Counted from the first letter of the stretch, positions 55,018-63,222 are shown. The stretch: DNA of 64,000 bases from Pukyongia sp. (GCA_030148705.1 JASBSY010000010.1:55909-119908), one strand, 5' to 3'. The notes: a model not told the origin generated them from the sequence alone. Translations and numbers: made by a program.

Positions 55018-56772
55018 CTAATCTTTATCGAGAATTATTTTGGCCACCTTTTTTACTTTTTTCTTGATCCGCGTCCAGCGGCTGGGGTTGTACGGAACCT
55101 TCTCTATGGTGGGATTGGAACCGTAATTATCCATAAACTCCTTAATCTCTTCCAACCCTTTTAAAGCTTCTTCATCGTCGGTATCCTGTTTCAACTCATC
55201 CAGGATTTGGTAGAGTTGGGCCTTGTTATGCAGGTCGAACTCCGAAAAATCGGAGACCAGCCAGGCCCCGTCTTCTCCTATATGAAAGGTAAGATGCTCG
55301 TCTTCGAACAACTTCTTTTTCTTGCAGTGCACCAGCAGGTTTGCAAATACGGTACGGCCTATCCAGTTGGCACCTATGGAAATGGTTCCCAGCCTAAATT
55401 TGCTTATTAGTTCTCTCTTAATCACAAAGCAGTCGAAGCCCGGGTGTTTGTCGCCAATGGCACTGTAGGCTTCTGCCAGGTTGTGTAGGTCAAAGTGTGC
55501 CGGGATCGTCCTACGGTTTATCACAAAAGCTTCCAGGCCAGCCTCTATCTGTTGTTTTATAAAGAGGTAGAAGTGCGGTTGCAGGGCGATATCGACATTG
55601 GTATAGACGATGAAATCTGCATCAGGCGAAAAGGCAACGGCCCTTTCCAGCAGGTCTTTAATAAGGGGGAGTTTGCGTTCCTTCTGAAAGCTGCCCACGT
55701 CCATGACAGAGCGTTCCAGGTCGGGGGCAATGGCGAAGTAGGACGGGATGATTATATGGTCTTCCGGGTACTGGGTGGTGACCAGGTCGACGTCTATATG
55801 TTCGGCGGCAAAGGCCTTGGCCCGCTTCATGGTCTCGAAGGTCACCGGCTGGGCCTTAAAGAGGTCGGATGAAGGCCTTACCTGTACGGGATTGACGAGA
55901 TGTGTTATTTTTGGTTTGATAGGATTATAGTTTTTTTCTTCGGAAGAAAGCACTGCATCCTCCATATTGGTTGTTTCTGATGTTGAGCCACTCAATCTTC
56001 CAAATTCGATAGTCTTCATGAATTTAGGTGAGACAGAATCTATGGTGAATTCTTCCTTAATTGGATGCTGCTGTTTTGCTTTAATATAATTTGAAAAATC
56101 TAAATTTTTTAAAGCCTCAATATCTACCCACTTACGATTTAAAATAAATAAATTCTGACGATTTGTACCAATGTTAGCGTAAACCGGATACGCCTTAAAA
56201 TAATTCAGGATTGTATCGATCTCTTCTTTAGAATTAGCCTCGATAACAAACAAACCTACATCGTATTTATTTAGATCCATTCCTTTAAGAACTTGTAATT
56301 CAAATCCTTCTACATCAATGGAGATCAAATCTATCTTATCGTCTTTAGGTGCCACTTCAGCCAGAATAGAATTGAGCGTTCTGGCCTTTACGATAGACTT
56401 CTGTGGTCCCTTGAACTCTAACCCGCGGTTTTCATAACGCGACTTTATATCGTCTTCATCGTAATTACAACCCGATAGAACTCCCAGTTCTTCACTATAG
56501 AATTCTATTTCTGAAATCGATTCATCGGCTACGACAGCACAATTGAAATTCTTTGCGTTCGGGCGATTGGCTTTTAATATTTGAAATATTTCTGGATTTG
56601 GTTCAATACACACCGCCGTCCACCCCAATTCTTCAAGGCTTAAACTGTTACTTAGGTGTTTTCCGTCGAAAGCGCCTACTTCAACCACAACCCCATCTCG
56701 CTTTTTACCCAGAAGTTGCCATCCTAGGTAGTCGTCTGCATGTTGGCTATATGAGAGGAAATCTTTCTGCAT
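55018..56772 (-). CDS. FkbM-type methyltransferase fused to a C-terminal domain of unknown function
   Basis: 584 aa. Residues 1-240 form an FkbM methyltransferase: VVVEVGAFDGKHLSNSL, AVCIEPNPEIFQILKANRP and IDLISIDVEGFELQVLKGMD. A linker follows (about 240-285), then a C-terminal domain starting ITHLVNPVQVRPSSDLFKAQ with DFIVYTNVDIALQPHFYLFI and HPGFDCFVIKRELISKF, which looks like a GT-A-like sugar-nucleotide domain (TNVDIAL as metal motif) but is not firmly assigned. Base composition changes sharply at the domain border: the N-terminal half is AT-rich, the C-terminal half is like the neighbours. Domain order and context suggest a glycan-modifying or capping enzyme. Confidence 0.78.
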   Translation of the reverse strand: MQKDFLSYSQHADDYLGWQLLGKKRDGVVVEVGAFDGKHLSNSLSLEELGWTAVCIEPNPEIFQILKANRPNAKNFNCAVVADESISEIEFYSEELGVLSGCNYDEDDIKSRYENRGLEFKGPQKSIVKARTLNSILAEVAPKDDKIDLISIDVEGFELQVLKGMDLNKYDVGLFVIEANSKEEIDTILNYFKAYPVYANIGTNRQNLFILNRKWVDIEALKNLDFSNYIKAKQQHPIKEEFTIDSVSPKFMKTIEFGRLSGSTSETTNMEDAVLSSEEKNYNPIKPKITHLVNPVQVRPSSDLFKAQPVTFETMKRAKAFAAEHIDVDLVTTQYPEDHIIIPSYFAIAPDLERSVMDVGSFQKERKLPLIKDLLERAVAFSPDADFIVYTNVDIALQPHFYLFIKQQIEAGLEAFVINRRTIPAHFDLHNLAEAYSAIGDKHPGFDCFVIKRELISKFRLGTISIGANWIGRTVFANLLVHCKKKKLFEDEHLTFHIGEDGAWLVSDFSEFDLHNKAQLYQILDELKQDTDDEEALKGLEEIKEFMDNYGSNPTIEKVPYNPSRWTRIKKKVKKVAKIILDKD

Positions 56773-56780
56773 AAATTAAG

Positions 56781-57545
56781 TTACAAAATGGGTTTAAATT
56801 CGAATTCTGGATACAAATTGGCTAAATTTTTAATACGATTGAGCTGGTGTGTGTTTAATAAGTCCTGTCCGCGATTTAAAAGTCCTTTATTCATTCTATT
56901 CTTATCGCTACTATAATTTTCTACTATTGCAATGGCTTCCAAAATTTTTTGATCAGAAAACGAGTAACCCCAAAAATCAAATACTTTTTTAAATGTGCCT
57001 AGTTTGTCGTGATGAAAATCCTCATAGGTGATAAATTCTATTTCAATTTGTTCTTCTTGTGCTACCTTCAACCAACTTGTATAAAAGAACAAATACCACG
57101 GTAATGCTATTTCAATCAACAAATCATGCTGTTCTTCCGTACTGCGGCTCCGAAAATCATTAGGAATGAAAAAATGGGGCCATCTCATTGTCTTTTCTAT
57201 ATGATCTCTTAACGACACAATAATATCGGATAACTTCCGAGTCAATATTATAGGCTTTATATCGTATTGCTGCATTAATGCAATATTCGGTTGTGTCGCC
57301 AAGGTATGGTGCTTAGAAATAGTGGGCATATTTTTAAACTCCACAAGTTTGGGTTCGTACAAATCTTGTTCACGATAATGTGAATAGATTATATCCACCA
57401 TTTTATATTTCAGGAGTTGATTTAAAACGAGCGCAATAAAAGACGATCCACTTTTAGGGAAGGCAGTAACAAAATAGAAACTACTATCTTTTGAAGATTG
57501 CTGATTTTTCTTTGACTTATTGAAAGGAAATGATTTTAACGCCAT
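56781..57545 (-). CDS. sulfotransferase-family protein in the AT-rich block
   Basis: 254 aa: SFYFVTAFPKSGSSFIALVL (PAPS 5'-loop, about 22-41), IKPIILTRKLSDIIVSLRDH (3'-phosphate region) and EFITYEDFHHDKLGTFKKVF. The arrangement is that of Sulfotransfer_1 proteins. Whole gene is AT-rich (18 G+C in the 60 bases 57,001-57,060), unlike most of the locus. It is the only complete gene inside the foreign-looking block, 8 bases from the FkbM fusion and 28 from wzt. Confidence 0.82.
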   Translation of the reverse strand: MALKSFPFNKSKKNQQSSKDSSFYFVTAFPKSGSSFIALVLNQLLKYKMVDIIYSHYREQDLYEPKLVEFKNMPTISKHHTLATQPNIALMQQYDIKPIILTRKLSDIIVSLRDHIEKTMRWPHFFIPNDFRSRSTEEQHDLLIEIALPWYLFFYTSWLKVAQEEQIEIEFITYEDFHHDKLGTFKKVFDFWGYSFSDQKILEAIAIVENYSSDKNRMNKGLLNRGQDLLNTHQLNRIKNLANLYPEFEFKPIL

Positions 57546-57573
57546 TCGATATTTTGTGGTTTCGGGATTATAT

Positions 57574-58863
57574 TCATTCTATTGAAAGGTCCCAAGGAAA
57601 ATTGGTTTTTAATACCCCAATATTCTTCGCTAATTTTTCACCTTCGCGTCTCGGCATCGGATTCACATTAAAACTCAGAATGTTCTTCACAACGATGAGA
57701 GCGTTCTGAGTATCTTCGACTACATAAATATTCACATGAAACTCTCCTTCATTAAAAAATTCGCCTGGAATCTTTCCTCTAAATTTGAGTGTCCCCTTTT
57801 TCTTTTGGAGGAATTGAGGTCGAGTCGCTCTACGTGTTTGTGAAGTGAATAAAATATTACCTGATCCGTCCAAAAATTGAAAGCCTACATTAACATTTCT
57901 TGTGATATCATCAACTTCTAAATCACACAGCAAAAGAATTTCATCGTCAATTTTTATTGGTTCACTAAAATTTGAACTGTCTTTGCAAACTACTGCTTTT
58001 ATCAAACTAACACCGTCCTTAGTTGGATATTTATCAGGTGTATATGACAGAATATTTGATTCTAAATTCCCTCGTTCAGAAATTAAATATGAAGAAATGG
58101 CATCTTGAACGTCACCGTTAAAAACAATATTTCCATTATCTAATACAATTGCACGAGTACAAAGAGTTGCCACACTCGCCATATTATGACTCACAAACAG
58201 CACGGTTCGGCCTTCGCCCCCGCTGATGTCCTGCATCTTGCCGATGGCTTTTTTCTGAAATTCGGCATCGCCCACGGCCAGTACCTCGTCTACAACCAGG
58301 ATATCGGGCTCCAGGTGAGCGGCCACCGCAAAGGCCAGGCGTACCGTCATCCCGCTGCTATAGCGCTTGGTAGGGGTATCGATATACATTTCACAGCCGG
58401 AGAAGTCGACGATCTCATCGATCTTGGAGGTGATCTCGGCCTTGGTCATTCCCAGAATGGCGCCATTTAAATAAATATTCTCCCGGCCGGTAAGTTCGGG
58501 ATGGAAGCCGGTACCCACTTCCAGCAGGGAAGCGATACGCCCGCGGCTTCTAATGATGCCCGTGGTGGGGCTGGTAACCCGCGATAACAACTTTAGCAGG
58601 GTGGATTTCCCTGCCCCGTTCTTGCCGATGATGCCCAGTACTTCGCCTTCTTCTACTTCAAAATTGATATCGCGCAGGGCCCACACATAGTCTTCGGAAG
58701 CCTGTGCACTGCGGTCGTTTACACTACCTATCTTCAGGTAGGGATCCTCCTTGCCGCGCACCCGGTGCCAGAAGCGGTTCAGGTCGTGCACCAGGGAACC
58801 CGTACCCACCAGTCCGAGGCGGTATTGTTTGCTTATGTTCTCTGCTTTTAGAATTATCGACAT
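57574..58863 (-). CDS. wzt: polysaccharide ABC exporter ATPase with C-terminal glycan-binding domain (Wzt)
   Basis: 429 aa. Residues 1-235 are the ATPase: GIIGKNGAGKSTLLKLLSRV (Walker A), YSSGMTVRLAFAVAAHLEPD (signature), ILVVDEVLAVGDAEFQKKAI (Walker B) and LFVSHNMASVATL (H-loop). Residues about 260-429 are the Wzt-type beta-sandwich domain that in E. coli O8/O9a binds the capped glycan end (DEILLLCDLEVDDITRNVNV, FHVNIYVVED). The ATPase half has high G+C (36 of 60 at 58,501-58,560), the binding half low (19 of 60 at 58,021-58,080). The partner wzm is 525 bases away, unusually far. Confidence 0.93.
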   Translation of the reverse strand: MSIILKAENISKQYRLGLVGTGSLVHDLNRFWHRVRGKEDPYLKIGSVNDRSAQASEDYVWALRDINFEVEEGEVLGIIGKNGAGKSTLLKLLSRVTSPTTGIIRSRGRIASLLEVGTGFHPELTGRENIYLNGAILGMTKAEITSKIDEIVDFSGCEMYIDTPTKRYSSGMTVRLAFAVAAHLEPDILVVDEVLAVGDAEFQKKAIGKMQDISGGEGRTVLFVSHNMASVATLCTRAIVLDNGNIVFNGDVQDAISSYLISERGNLESNILSYTPDKYPTKDGVSLIKAVVCKDSSNFSEPIKIDDEILLLCDLEVDDITRNVNVGFQFLDGSGNILFTSQTRRATRPQFLQKKKGTLKFRGKIPGEFFNEGEFHVNIYVVEDTQNALIVVKNILSFNVNPMPRREGEKLAKNIGVLKTNFPWDLSIE

Positions 58864-58973
58864 ACGCTTTCTTTAGGAATCGGGAGGGTGGGGCGTTTAT
58901 TTACATCAAACCCCGGCATGTCCCTTATTCCACTTTCTTTATTATAAGTATTCTATTTTTAATATTAGTTTCT

Positions 58974-59040
58974 TTACTCTTCACCCTTCACTATTCACCA
59001 TTCACTAATCACTTTTCACTACTCACTATTCACTACTCAA
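58974..59040. repeat. degenerate short tandem tract (TTCACTA/ACTCACTA units), copy 1
   Basis: Runs of 7-8 base units such as TTCACTA and CTCACTA. The same units recur at 59,361-59,390 and 63,501-63,558. Confidence 0.7.
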
Positions 59041-59042
59041 CC

Positions 59043-59100
59043 TTCAATCCGGTGATTTCGATACACTCCCACTGTGCGGAACCACTCAATCACCTGGTTT
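59043..59100. repeat. 58-base repeat element, copy 1
   Basis: TTCAATCCGGTGATTTCGAT onwards to CACCTGGTTT. Compared by eye with 63,559-63,616 it differs at 7 positions. The internal hairpin TCCCGC-TTC-GCGGGA of copy 2 is broken here. Confidence 0.8.
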
Positions 59101-59160
59101 ATAACGAACTTTTCACCCATCATCCATTCCAACTTCCGGCTTCCGACTTCCGACTTCCGG

Positions 59161-59268
59161 CTTCACCAAAACCACTTCTCGATACTAATATGAAGTAGCT
59201 TTCGCACTTCATATTCATCCGCCAGATTTATCACGTACTACGTGAGGCGGACAGGCTCGAAGTGACAG
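59161..59268. repeat. 108-base repeat element, copy 1
   Basis: Identical over 108 bases to 63,656-63,763. Contains ATATGAAGT-9-ACTTCATAT, and CCGCC ... GGCGG enclosing the palindrome CACGTACTACGTG, so it can fold as several hairpins. Confidence 0.92.
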
Positions 59269-59275
59269 CTTCCGA

Positions 59276-59360
59276 CTTCCCACGTCCGCCGAAGCTCTTC
59301 AGCCGCCGTAGCCAAGCTACTGTGGCGAAGGTGGCCTGCGAAGGCGGGCCGGCTTTAGAC
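59276..59360. repeat. 85-base repeat element, copy 1
   Basis: Identical over 85 bases to 63,410-63,494. GC-rich, imperfectly self-complementary (CCGCCGAAGCTCTTCAGCCG ... GCGAAGGCGGGCCGGC). Lies downstream of the 108-base element here but upstream of it in the second cluster. Confidence 0.92.
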
Positions 59361-59388
59361 TTCACTCCTCACTACTCACCACTCACCC

Positions 59389-60261
59389 CTAAACAGTATC
59401 AATAAACGTTTTTTCCGTTCTATTAAACAATATCAGGCCAACAAAGAACAACAAGAATCCCAGCAGCAGAGTGACGGTAAAGCCGCTCCAGCTGAAATAC
59501 AGGTTCTCGGTTCCAAACAGGGTAAAACGGAATCCTTCTATAATCTGGGCCATGGGGTTATAATCCACCACCCAGCTGTACTCGGGAACCTTCTCCTTCA
59601 GCTCGCTGATCGGGAAGGGCACGGCCGACAAATACATCAGCAGTTGTATGCCAAAATTCATCAATATTGAAAAGTCGCGGTATTTTGTCGTAAAGGTGGA
59701 AATAATCATCCCTGCTCCCAGTCCGTAAATGGCTAGCATCATCACATATACGGGAAAAAGAGCCAGGTAAGGTGTAAACTCCAGGGGTACATCCTGGTAG
59801 TACACATAATAGATATAAAAGCCGATAAAGATGAGCAGTTGAATCCCGAATTTAACCAGGTTAGAGATCACCTTAGACAGCGGCATGATAAATCGCGGGA
59901 AGTACACCTTTCCGAAGATATTCACATTCACCCTAAAGGTATTGGAAGTCCCATTCAGGCAGATCTTAAAATAGTTCCAGGCCGTTATTCCGGCCAGGTT
60001 AAACAGGAAAGCCGGTATGATACCCGTTGAAATGGAGGCAATGTTGTTAAAGACCAGGGTAAAGATCACCGAGGTAAACAGCGGTTGAATAAGGAACCAG
60101 AAGGGGCCCAGTATGGTTTGCTTGTAAACGGTAACCAGGTCGCGTTTCACGAACAGAAAGAGCAGGTCGCGATACTGCCAGATTTCCCTGAAATTTAAAT
60201 CTATAAGCTTCTTTTTGGCGGAGATCTCAAAAAGCCAGTTATCGTTTTTAGTCTTTTCCAA
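59389..60261 (-). CDS. wzm: polysaccharide ABC exporter permease (Wzm)
   Basis: 290 aa ABC-2 permease: N-terminal LNFREIWQYRDLLFLFVKRD, ILGPFWFLIQPLFTSVIFTL, FNLAGITAWNYFKICLNGTS and six predicted helices, ending FVGLILFNRTEKTFIDTV as Wzm/TagG proteins do. It forms the membrane channel for Wzt. Located upstream of wzt in transcription order but separated by the repeat-filled 525 bases. Confidence 0.93.
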   Translation of the reverse strand: MEKTKNDNWLFEISAKKKLIDLNFREIWQYRDLLFLFVKRDLVTVYKQTILGPFWFLIQPLFTSVIFTLVFNNIASISTGIIPAFLFNLAGITAWNYFKICLNGTSNTFRVNVNIFGKVYFPRFIMPLSKVISNLVKFGIQLLIFIGFYIYYVYYQDVPLEFTPYLALFPVYVMMLAIYGLGAGMIISTFTTKYRDFSILMNFGIQLLMYLSAVPFPISELKEKVPEYSWVVDYNPMAQIIEGFRFTLFGTENLYFSWSGFTVTLLLGFLLFFVGLILFNRTEKTFIDTV

Positions 60262-60462
60262 AGAAAGCAGGTTTATGTTGGGGCTAAGATAAAAATAATC
60301 TACTGAAGCAGGCTGCTATTCAGCCGAATCGTTTTATTTTGAGGTGGAATTGAAGCAGTCGCAACCTGCCCTGCCTCTTTATCCCACATACATGGAAGGC
60401 TTTTGCCACTCTTCCATCGGTTTTCATCCCTTAAATCTTAGTTCTTCGCCGAGTTGCTACAG

Positions 60463-61530
60463 TTAGCTCAGTGTAAAAATATAAGTCGCAAACAGCGCAA
60501 TGAGAATTACTCCGTATAACAGGTTTGTCCTGCCTTTTGAGAGGGACAGCATAACCGTAAATACCGATAATCCCAATAATAAGGTGGCAGTATTATCAAG
60601 GCCTAACATGATCTCGATATCGAATGCATAACTAACAATAGCCACTGTTGGAATTGTTAGACCAATTGCGGCCAGGGCCGAACCTAAGGATAAATTTAAA
60701 CTTGTTTGAATATCGTCGTTTTTAGCGGCACGTACGGCAGCGATGGCTTCCGGCAATAAGATCACGGCGGCAATGATAACCCCTAGCAAGGATTGCGGCA
60801 ATCCAGCCTCGACAATAAAGGCTTCAATGGTTGGAGAAATTGTCTTGGCCAGCAAAACCACGATGGTCAGGCTCACGATCAAAAACGCCAGATTAAGATA
60901 GATCGAGGCCTGTTTTTTATCGTTATTGTCTGAATTTTTGTGCGCATCTGCTTTATCCGATAAGAAGTAATTACGGTGACGCAGGGTTTGAATGTAAATA
61001 AATGTTCCGTAGATCGCCAGACAGATCACGGCCGTAAACAATAGCTGGGCCATCTTAAATCCCGATTCTTCAGCACCGCCGGTATAATTGGGCAGGACTA
61101 AGGACAACACTAAAATAGAAACCAAACTCACCAAAGCCGTGTTGACCGATTTCTCCTGGAAAGTTTGTTCACTATACTTAAAACTGCCTATTAGTATACA
61201 GAGGCCAATAATCATTGTTAACAGGATCATTACCGCGGCAAACACAGTATCCCTGGCCAAATAGGCAACTTTATCTCCCCCGGCGAGCATTAAAGAAACG
61301 ATGAGCGAAACTTCTATCACCGTTACCGATACAGCCAATATGATAGTTCCAAATGGTTCGCCCACCCGGTGCGCGATCACTTCGGCATGGACAACCGCTG
61401 CCAGGATGGAACCAATTAGCAATCCAACCACCACAATTTGCCCGATAATATGTTGGGAAAACAGATCGGCTGCATATGCAAGTATTGCTAACAGCGGTAT
61501 GATTGTATTCCAGTTACGTATTAGTTTCAT
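60463..61530 (-). CDS. chaA: CaCA-family calcium/cation-proton antiporter (ChaA-like)
   Basis: 355 aa with ten to eleven membrane helices and the two inverted alpha-repeats of the family: HRVGEPFGTIILAVSVTVIE (about 55-74) and GVIIAAVILLPEAIAAVRAA (about 248-267). An acidic/polar loop (KADAHKNSDNNDKKQ) lies near 190-205 between the halves. It exports Ca2+, or Na+/K+, in exchange for protons. It has no evident tie to the glycan locus in which it sits. Confidence 0.92.
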   Translation of the reverse strand: MKLIRNWNTIIPLLAILAYAADLFSQHIIGQIVVVGLLIGSILAAVVHAEVIAHRVGEPFGTIILAVSVTVIEVSLIVSLMLAGGDKVAYLARDTVFAAVMILLTMIIGLCILIGSFKYSEQTFQEKSVNTALVSLVSILVLSLVLPNYTGGAEESGFKMAQLLFTAVICLAIYGTFIYIQTLRHRNYFLSDKADAHKNSDNNDKKQASIYLNLAFLIVSLTIVVLLAKTISPTIEAFIVEAGLPQSLLGVIIAAVILLPEAIAAVRAAKNDDIQTSLNLSLGSALAAIGLTIPTVAIVSYAFDIEIMLGLDNTATLLLGLSVFTVMLSLSKGRTNLLYGVILIALFATYIFTLS

Positions 61531-61750
61531 AAATGGTTGTGGGTCTATTTAAACAGCTATTGTTCTATTCCGAAAGTAGCTTTATTATCTGTTGCGAAAA
61601 ATTGAATTCCAGTTATGCGCATACACGGCTCTGACCTATCCAAAACATGGCTTTCTTTAGCTAAGAAAGATACTAATACCTTTTGAAACTGTTCGCGGCA
61701 ACCAATAAATTACGGGAATGTGATGCACAATCCGGACCAGATTGCTGTGC

Positions 61751-62740
61751 TTACTTGCCGGAAGCTGCAAACTGCTTCCAGGTGATCGCCAACCCCTCCT
61801 GAACTGAAAAGGCCGGCCGGTAACCCAACAGGTCTGCAGCCTTGCCGATATCAGCCAGCGAATCGCGTACATCGCCCTGTCTGGGCGGGCCGTACACGGC
61901 TTCGACACTACTGTTCGAAATGGTTTTAAGGGCTTGCCAGAGTTCATTCAGGCTAATTCGTTCTCCGAAAGCCACATTGAAGACTTCGTTGTTTGCCGCT
62001 TCGGGTGCAAAAAAGGCTTTGATGTTTGCCTGTACGGCGTTCTCCACATAGGTAAAATCGCGGGTTTGTTCCCCGTCCCCGTGGATGGTGGGCGATAGTC
62101 CGTCTTTTAAGGCCTGCATAAAGAGCGGGATGACAGCGGCATAGGCGCCTTTCGGACTCTGTTTCGGCCCGAATACGTTGAAATATCTCAGTCCGATGCT
62201 GGCCGTACCATAGGTTTTAAAAAAGACATCGGCATAGAGTTCGTTTACCAATTTGGTAACGGCGTAGGGCGATAAGGGCTTGCCGATATTGGCTTCCACT
62301 TTCGGCAGGGCTTTACTGTCGCCATAGGTTGAGCTGGAAGCAGCATAGACCATGCGTTTTATTGTGGTATTCTCCTTCTGGGCCACCAGCATATTGAGAA
62401 AACCGGTGATATTGACGTTATTGGAAGTGAGCGGATCGTCTATGGACCGCGGCACCGAACCCAGGGCAGCCTGGTGGGATACATAGTGCATTCCCTCCAT
62501 GGCGGCCTGACAGGTTTTAAGGTCGCGGATATCGCCTTCCATAAATTCGAAGGCAGGGTATTGTTCGAACTCCTTTAGGTTTTCCAGGGAGCCCGTAGCG
62601 AGGTTATCCAGTACCCGCACCTTGCCCGCCCCGAATTTCAGCAGGTAGTGCGCCAGGTTGGAACCGATAAACCCGGCTCCTCCGGTGATGAGGAAGTTTA
62701 ATTTAGACAGGTCTTGTGTATGATATGGAGTGTTGTACAA
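61751..62740 (-). CDS. UDP-N-acetylhexosamine C4-epimerase / NAD-dependent epimerase (WbpP/TviC-like)
   Basis: 329 aa short-chain dehydrogenase: FLITGGAGFIGSNLAHYLLK (NAD loop), ALGSVPRSIDDPLTSNNVNI (WbpP/TviC signature), ASSSTYGDSKALPK and YAVTKLVNELYADVFF (YxxxK), then RYFNVFGPKQSPKGAYAAVI. WbpP interconverts UDP-GlcNAc and UDP-GalNAc, TviC the uronic acids. It likely supplies a sugar nucleotide to the glycan. Lies 220 bases upstream of chaA, with no other gene between. Confidence 0.9.
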   Translation of the reverse strand: MYNTPYHTQDLSKLNFLITGGAGFIGSNLAHYLLKFGAGKVRVLDNLATGSLENLKEFEQYPAFEFMEGDIRDLKTCQAAMEGMHYVSHQAALGSVPRSIDDPLTSNNVNITGFLNMLVAQKENTTIKRMVYAASSSTYGDSKALPKVEANIGKPLSPYAVTKLVNELYADVFFKTYGTASIGLRYFNVFGPKQSPKGAYAAVIPLFMQALKDGLSPTIHGDGEQTRDFTYVENAVQANIKAFFAPEAANNEVFNVAFGERISLNELWQALKTISNSSVEAVYGPPRQGDVRDSLADIGKAADLLGYRPAFSVQEGLAITWKQFAASGK

Positions 62741-62786
62741 AGTGTTGGTGTTATTAGTAAATCGTGATTCGTGAACTGTGAATCGT

Positions 62787-63047
62787 TTATAGTAATTTAT
62801 TGTTTATGTAATTTCTATAGCCTAAAAGTAATTTCTTTTCATCAGTTATTAATTATTTAAGAGCCTCATTTTCTTTCACAAAACCAATGCGAATAGCCAG
62901 AATGTATTGTGTTTCTAGTTCGGCCAAAGAGCCAATCGCTATACTTATGAATTGCAACAACTCCTTATCACTTTTTCTTGCGGCGCCTTCTGCAATATTA
63001 GAGGGAATAGAAACAGCAGCACGTCTTATTTGAGAGGTAAAAGCCTT
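62787..63047 (-). pseudogene. four-helix-bundle (23S rRNA intervening-sequence type) protein, 5'-truncated and interrupted
   Basis: On the minus strand the frame reads AFTSQIRRAAVSIPSNIAEG, AARKSDKELLQFISIAIGSL and AELETQYILAIRIGFVKENE, a clear match to the four-helix-bundle family, then TAA (62,853-62,855), then in the same frame LITDEKKLLLGYRNYINNKL and a second TAA (62,787-62,789). The first 30-40 residues of the family are missing and the homology stops about 15 bases from a 160-base repeat. The family is found free-standing and in 23S rRNA insertions; its function is unknown. Confidence 0.85.
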
Positions 63048-63062
63048 TTATTTTATCTAATT

Positions 63063-63222
63063 AACTTTCTTTTACTGGTCTAAAAGAAAGTTACAAAGAA
63101 AAGGACCTTTCCCCTTTTTCAGAGGCATTTTCATTGCTGCTACCGCGCAATAAAACCGTATTTATTTTGCTAAATTCTCTACAGGGATTCGCGAATTCTT
63201 AACGCAAAATAAATACCTATGC
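63063..63222. repeat. 160-base direct repeat, copy 1
   Basis: Matches 63,841-64,000 with 2 mismatches in 160. It begins with a perfect palindrome AACTTTCTTTTA-CTGGTC-TAAAAGAAAGTT (12-base arms, 6-base loop). Confidence 0.92.

Larger units (their letters stand above)
58864..59388. other. 525-base gene-free stretch between wzm and wzt made largely of repeats
   Basis: Holds a degenerate tract of CACTATTCACTACT-like units (58,974-59,040 and again 59,361-59,390), a 58-base element, a 108-base element and an 85-base element, all with copies in the last 700 bases of the window. No coding sequence was recognised. Confidence 0.8.

Noticed and set aside
61657..61947. A 96-codon open frame at the 3' end of the WbpP-like gene
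   Set aside because: It overlaps the epimerase in another frame and has no protein-like features.
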